In this document: positions 60,741 through 64,000 of the stretch, one piece after another
Position numbering within the stretch: position 1 is the stretch's first letter
Layout of the letters: every line of letters starts with the position of its first letter
Origin: Rhizobiaceae bacterium CPCC 101076
GTDB lineage: Bacteria; Pseudomonadota; Alphaproteobacteria; Rhizobiales; Methylopilaceae
Reading direction: 5' to 3'
NCBI GenBank assembly: GCA_003347645.1
Contig: QDFX01000007.1
Span: 62,001 to 126,000 of the forward strand
DNA: 64,000 nucleotides
Translations under genes and position numbers: made by a program
The notes under the pieces: model-generated
The model's input: the letters and a program-made list of their open reading frames with translations, nothing else
The model's database searches: none
What the model was told of the DNA's origin: nothing

Positions 60741-62885
60741 TTAGGCCGCGGGCCGGCCTTTGCGCGTAGCCGTCCTGCGGATCTGACCGAGAAGGTCGCG
60801 TGCGTCGGCGCGGCGATGCTCGGCGAACTGGGCCTCGAAATCCGCCGCCGGCATCGGCTTTCCGAACAAATAGCCCTGCCCGTATTCGCATTTCTGCGAC
60901 ACCAGGAATTCGCGCTGCGCGGCGGACTCGACGCCCTCCGCCACGACTTCGAAGCCGAGATTGTGCGCCATCGTCAGGATCGTCGCGACGACGACGCGGG
61001 CAGAGCCGTCGCGCACGCATTCGGACACGAAGCTGCGATCGATCTTCAGGATGTCGAACTGCAATCGCGTCAGCGAAGCGAGGTTGGAATAGCCGGTGCC
61101 GAAATCGTCGATCGCGAGACGGACGCCCGCGGCGCGCAGCGGCGACAGTTCGCGCGCCGTGGCTCGCGGATCCAGCATCGCCACCGTCTCGGTGATCTCG
61201 ATTTCGAGCATGCCGGGCGGAACGCCAGCCTTCTCGATTGCCTTCAGCACATTCGCGGCAAAGTCGGGCTGCTGACACTGTGAAACCGAGACATTGATGG
61301 CGATCTTCGGGAACAGGCCGATATCCGCCCAGATGCCACATTGGCGGCAGACATCGTCGATGACGAAACCGCCGATCGCGTCGAGCAGCCCGACCTCTTC
61401 GGCGATGTCGATGAAATCGGTCGGACCCACCAGACCGCGCTGCGGATGCCGCCAGCGCACGAGCGCTTCCGCGCCGACCATCGCGCCGTCATGCAGTGCC
61501 ACCTGCGGCTGGTAGAAGACCTCGAACTCCTTGCGCTCCAGCGCTTGGCGAAGCTCCTGCTCGATGACGAGACGACGATAGGCGCGGCTGTTGACGTCGC
61601 GACGCGCGAATTTGAAGGAATTGACGACGCCCGCCTTGGCCTCGCCGAGGCCGCTCCCGGCCGTGCGCAACAGCGTGGACAAGTCGATGCCATCGTCGGG
61701 GCTGACCGCAATGCCGATACTGGCACTGACAGAGAGCGAATGGTCACCCACCTCGAACGGAACGGCAAAGCCGCGCAGCACGCGCGCCGCGACATGGCTC
61801 GCTGTATCTTCATCCACCTCGCCGCTGAGGAGAATGCCGAACTCGTCGCCGCCGAGACGGGCGAGCAGGATTTCGACATCGCCGCCATTTTGATCGCGCC
61901 TGAACTGATCGAGCTCCTCGCGGCATGTCACCTGCAGCCGCTCGGCGATCGCCGCGATCGCGTTGTCGCCGACCTCGATGCCGAGTGCCTCATTGACCCG
62001 CTTCAGCCGGTCGACGTCGAGATAGAGCAGCGCGACCTGCCTGCTGTCCGCGATCTGGGCGTCGATATGCAGGCGGAGTTGCTCGCGGTTGGCGAGACCG
62101 CTCGCGCCATCGGTATAGGTCAGCCGTTCGACGGCCTCCGAACTGTCGCGCAGATTGCGCGCCATCGCCGCGAAGGATCTAGCGAGCTCGCCGAGCTCGT
62201 CCTGACGCTCCTCGTCGAGATTGACCGTGTAGTCGCCTTCCGAGACCCGCCGCGTCGCCTGGATGAGCTTGCGCACCGGCGAGGTGATGTAGGTCATGCA
62301 GACTGCCGTGAACGGCATCGCGAAGCCGATGAAGGTCAGCGCCAGCAGGAGGTTGCGGCTGGCGGCCTGGGCGATGCGGTCGTCGAGATCGGCAGTCGCG
62401 ACGCCGACGCGCGCGACCGCGACGGGCTTCTGATCGTGCAGCACCGGCACCGCGATATGGATCATCCCGCCGCCCTGTTCGAGCGCCGGCGTGCGGCCGA
62501 TCACGGCCTCGTCCAGCGCCAGCTTGGATTCCGGCTCGCTCGCCACGGTCTCGGGATCGGCGTTCAGCAGCCTGCCGTGGGCATCGAGCGTCGACACGAA
62601 AGCATAGCGCGTGGCGTCGTTGAGACCGGCGACGTTGTCGAGCACCTTCTGGAGATCGACGAAGCGCTGCTCGTCGGGAAGGTTCTGCGCCACGCTGCCG
62701 ACCAGCGCGAGAAGATGCGAGGCCTGATCCTCGAAGCTTTCCTGGGCGGCGCGCTCGACTTCGTTATTGGTGAGAACGACGAACGCGGCCGCCAGAACGA
62801 GCATGATCGTGGCGACGAACAGCGTGAAGCGCGCGGCCAAGCCGAGCGGCAACTGGGAAAACCGGTGCTTCAGCCAACCGATCAA
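60741..62885 (-). CDS. Sensor GGDEF-EAL cyclic-di-GMP enzyme
   Basis: A 714-residue inner-membrane protein: helix 1 about residues 19-40, periplasmic sensor about 41-176, helix 2 about 178-200, HAMP about 200-250, GGDEF domain about 252-430 with an intact GGDEF at 345-349, and EAL domain about 440-695 with EAL at 473-475 and DDFGTGYSNLASL. Both active sites look functional. The RxxD inhibitory site expected 5 residues before GGDEF is absent. It is convergent with the TadE genes and may set c-di-GMP levels for pilus-based attachment. Confidence 0.93.
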   Translation of the reverse strand: MIGWLKHRFSQLPLGLAARFTLFVATIMLVLAAAFVVLTNNEVERAAQESFEDQASHLLALVGSVAQNLPDEQRFVDLQKVLDNVAGLNDATRYAFVSTLDAHGRLLNADPETVASEPESKLALDEAVIGRTPALEQGGGMIHIAVPVLHDQKPVAVARVGVATADLDDRIAQAASRNLLLALTFIGFAMPFTAVCMTYITSPVRKLIQATRRVSEGDYTVNLDEERQDELGELARSFAAMARNLRDSSEAVERLTYTDGASGLANREQLRLHIDAQIADSRQVALLYLDVDRLKRVNEALGIEVGDNAIAAIAERLQVTCREELDQFRRDQNGGDVEILLARLGGDEFGILLSGEVDEDTASHVAARVLRGFAVPFEVGDHSLSVSASIGIAVSPDDGIDLSTLLRTAGSGLGEAKAGVVNSFKFARRDVNSRAYRRLVIEQELRQALERKEFEVFYQPQVALHDGAMVGAEALVRWRHPQRGLVGPTDFIDIAEEVGLLDAIGGFVIDDVCRQCGIWADIGLFPKIAINVSVSQCQQPDFAANVLKAIEKAGVPPGMLEIEITETVAMLDPRATARELSPLRAAGVRLAIDDFGTGYSNLASLTRLQFDILKIDRSFVSECVRDGSARVVVATILTMAHNLGFEVVAEGVESAAQREFLVSQKCEYGQGYLFGKPMPAADFEAQFAEHRRADARDLLGQIRRTATRKGRPAA

Positions 62886-62991
62886 ACCGATAATCCAGGC
62901 TCTATGCGTTGGAAGGTCGGCTCGAAAGCCAATTTTCGCAGCGCAGCAGGATTATCGGGTTGGGCTTAAGCCAAGGTTAAAGTGACCCAGA

Positions 62992-64000
62992 TCAAATCGT
63001 CTGGTTATAGGCGCCCACTTCCGGATGGGTCCGCAGCACCGCGTCGACGGCGTGAAACATCTCGCGCATGCGGGCTTCCGAGACCGGGCTTTCGACGACG
63101 ACGACGAGTTCCGGCTTGTTCGACGAGGCGCGCACCAGGCCCCAGCTGCCGTCCTCTGTCGTGACGCGCACGCCGTTGACGGTGACGAGGTCGCGGATTG
63201 GCTGCCCGGTGACCGGCTCGCCCTTGGCCTTCGCGTCCTCGAAATGCTTCACCACCTGCTCGACGATGCCGTACTTCGCCTCGTCGGCGCAGTGCGGTGA
63301 CATGGTCGGCGAGGACCAGGTCTTCGGCAGCGCGTCCTTCAGGTCCGCCATCGACTTGTCGGGGCTGCGGTCGAGCATATCGAGCACCGCGATCGCCGAG
63401 ACGAGGCCGTCGTCATAGCCGCGGCCGACCGGCTTGTTGAAGAAGTAGTGGCCGGACTTCTCGAACCCGACCAGCGCGCCGGACTCGTTGACGCGGCGCT
63501 TCATGTAGGAGTGGCCGGTCTTCCAGTAATCGGCCTTCACACCGTTCTTGATCAGCTCCGGGTCGGTCGCGAACAGGCCGGTCGACTTCACGTCGACCAC
63601 GAAGGTCGAATTCGGATAAAGCTTCGACAGGTCGCGGGCCAGCATCACGCCCACCTTGTCGGCGAAGATCTCCTCGCCGTGATTGTCGACCACGCCGCAG
63701 CGATCGCCGTCGCCGTCGAAGCCGAGGCCGACATCGGCGCCCGATGCGAGGACCGCATCGCGCATCGCGTGCAGCATTTCGAGGTCTTCCGGATTCGGAT
63801 TGTATTTCGGGAAGGTGTGGTCGAGTTCGGTGTCCAGTTCGACGACCTCGCAGCCGAGCTCACGCAGGACGCGCGGAGCGAACGCGCCGGCCGTGCCGTT
63901 GCCGCAGGCGCACACCACCTTGAGCTTGCGGGTGAGCTTGGGGCGGTCGGTGAGGTCCTTGATGTAGACCTCCGGGAAATTCTCCACGAAGCGGTAGCCG
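62992..64000 (-). CDS. Phosphomannomutase/phosphoglucomutase (cut by window edge)
   Basis: The C-terminal 335 residues of an alpha-D-phosphohexomutase. The metal loop FDGDGDRCGVVD binds Mg2+ and the sugar-binding loop GFEKSGHYFF reads like the GEMSGHxxF motif; the C-terminal domain has VNGVRVTTEDGSWGLVRASS with the phosphate-binding RASN-type motif. The N-terminal part with the catalytic serine lies beyond the window. It makes mannose-1-phosphate or glucose-1-phosphate for surface polysaccharides. Last gene in the window, minus strand. Confidence 0.93.
   Translation of the reverse strand, partial: GYRFVENFPEVYIKDLTDRPKLTRKLKVVCACGNGTAGAFAPRVLRELGCEVVELDTELDHTFPKYNPNPEDLEMLHAMRDAVLASGADVGLGFDGDGDRCGVVDNHGEEIFADKVGVMLARDLSKLYPNSTFVVDVKSTGLFATDPELIKNGVKADYWKTGHSYMKRRVNESGALVGFEKSGHYFFNKPVGRGYDDGLVSAIAVLDMLDRSPDKSMADLKDALPKTWSSPTMSPHCADEAKYGIVEQVVKHFEDAKAKGEPVTGQPIRDLVTVNGVRVTTEDGSWGLVRASSNKPELVVVVESPVSEARMREMFHAVDAVLRTHPEVGAYNQTI

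Overview
The window is 64 kb of GC-rich chromosome from an alphaproteobacterium, most likely a member of the Hyphomicrobiales (Rhizobiales). The support is the family make-up rather than any single marker: an NAD-dependent fds formate dehydrogenase with its own LysR regulator, a membrane-anchored CycM-type cytochrome c divergent from kdsB-pheA, a DUF1236 protein, SRP RNA directly upstream of dnaX, a cpa/tad pilus locus with CtrA-like boxes, and dispersed palindromic repeats of a kind common in this order. Many genes start with GTG or TTG and have start-stop overlaps. I see no phage, insertion sequence, plasmid or CRISPR signature. Both ends cut genes: dxs on the left and a phosphomannomutase on the right.

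Layout. 0-5 kb: 5' end of dxs, a LysE/RhtB exporter, a small secreted protein, a class I aminotransferase and an MFS DHA2 exporter. 5-11.6 kb: a LysR regulator followed by fdsG-fdsB-fdsA-fdsD and two small unknown genes; a long imperfect inverted repeat fills the LysR-fdsG gap. 11.7-14 kb: small unknown genes (a 57-residue coiled-coil protein, a ribbon-helix-helix protein and three others) and tRNA-Arg(ACG). 14-24.4 kb: an orphan histidine kinase, rpmH-rnpA-yidC, dapD, two intact DUF805 genes plus a DUF805 remnant, dapE, then convergent truA, GNAT, fmt and def. 24.4-32.2 kb: rmuC, a DUF4261-like gene, an AmpG-like permease, a DUF1236 protein, recR, ybaB, dnaX and SRP RNA. 32.4-37.5 kb: a Met/His-rich EF-hand protein, a HIT hydrolase, a divergent EamA/ArsR pair, pheA, kdsB and cycM.

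37.5-46.6 kb holds a Yej-type peptide ABC importer with two substrate-binding proteins (one Sec-like, one Tat-like), two permeases and a dual ATPase; a zinc-type CDF exporter gene overlaps both yejE and yejF. A 122-nt interval with strong nested RNA-folding potential precedes it. 46.6-49.2 kb: an M17 aminopeptidase, a MarR regulator and an NlpC/P60 hydrolase. 49.3-60.7 kb is a complete-looking Tad/Flp pilus locus: a TadD-like lipoprotein, then tadC, tadB, cpaF, cpaE, cpaD, cpaC, cpaB, cpaA and pilA on the minus strand, and an isolated secretin N-domain protein plus two TadE-like pseudopilins on the plus strand. A GGDEF-EAL protein abuts it, suggesting c-di-GMP input to attachment.

The strongest leads for something not described are the structured interval at 37523-37644, the zinc exporter built into the Yej operon, and the operator-like inverted repeat of the formate dehydrogenase operon. 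All rest on sequence reading alone; no database search or folding program was run.
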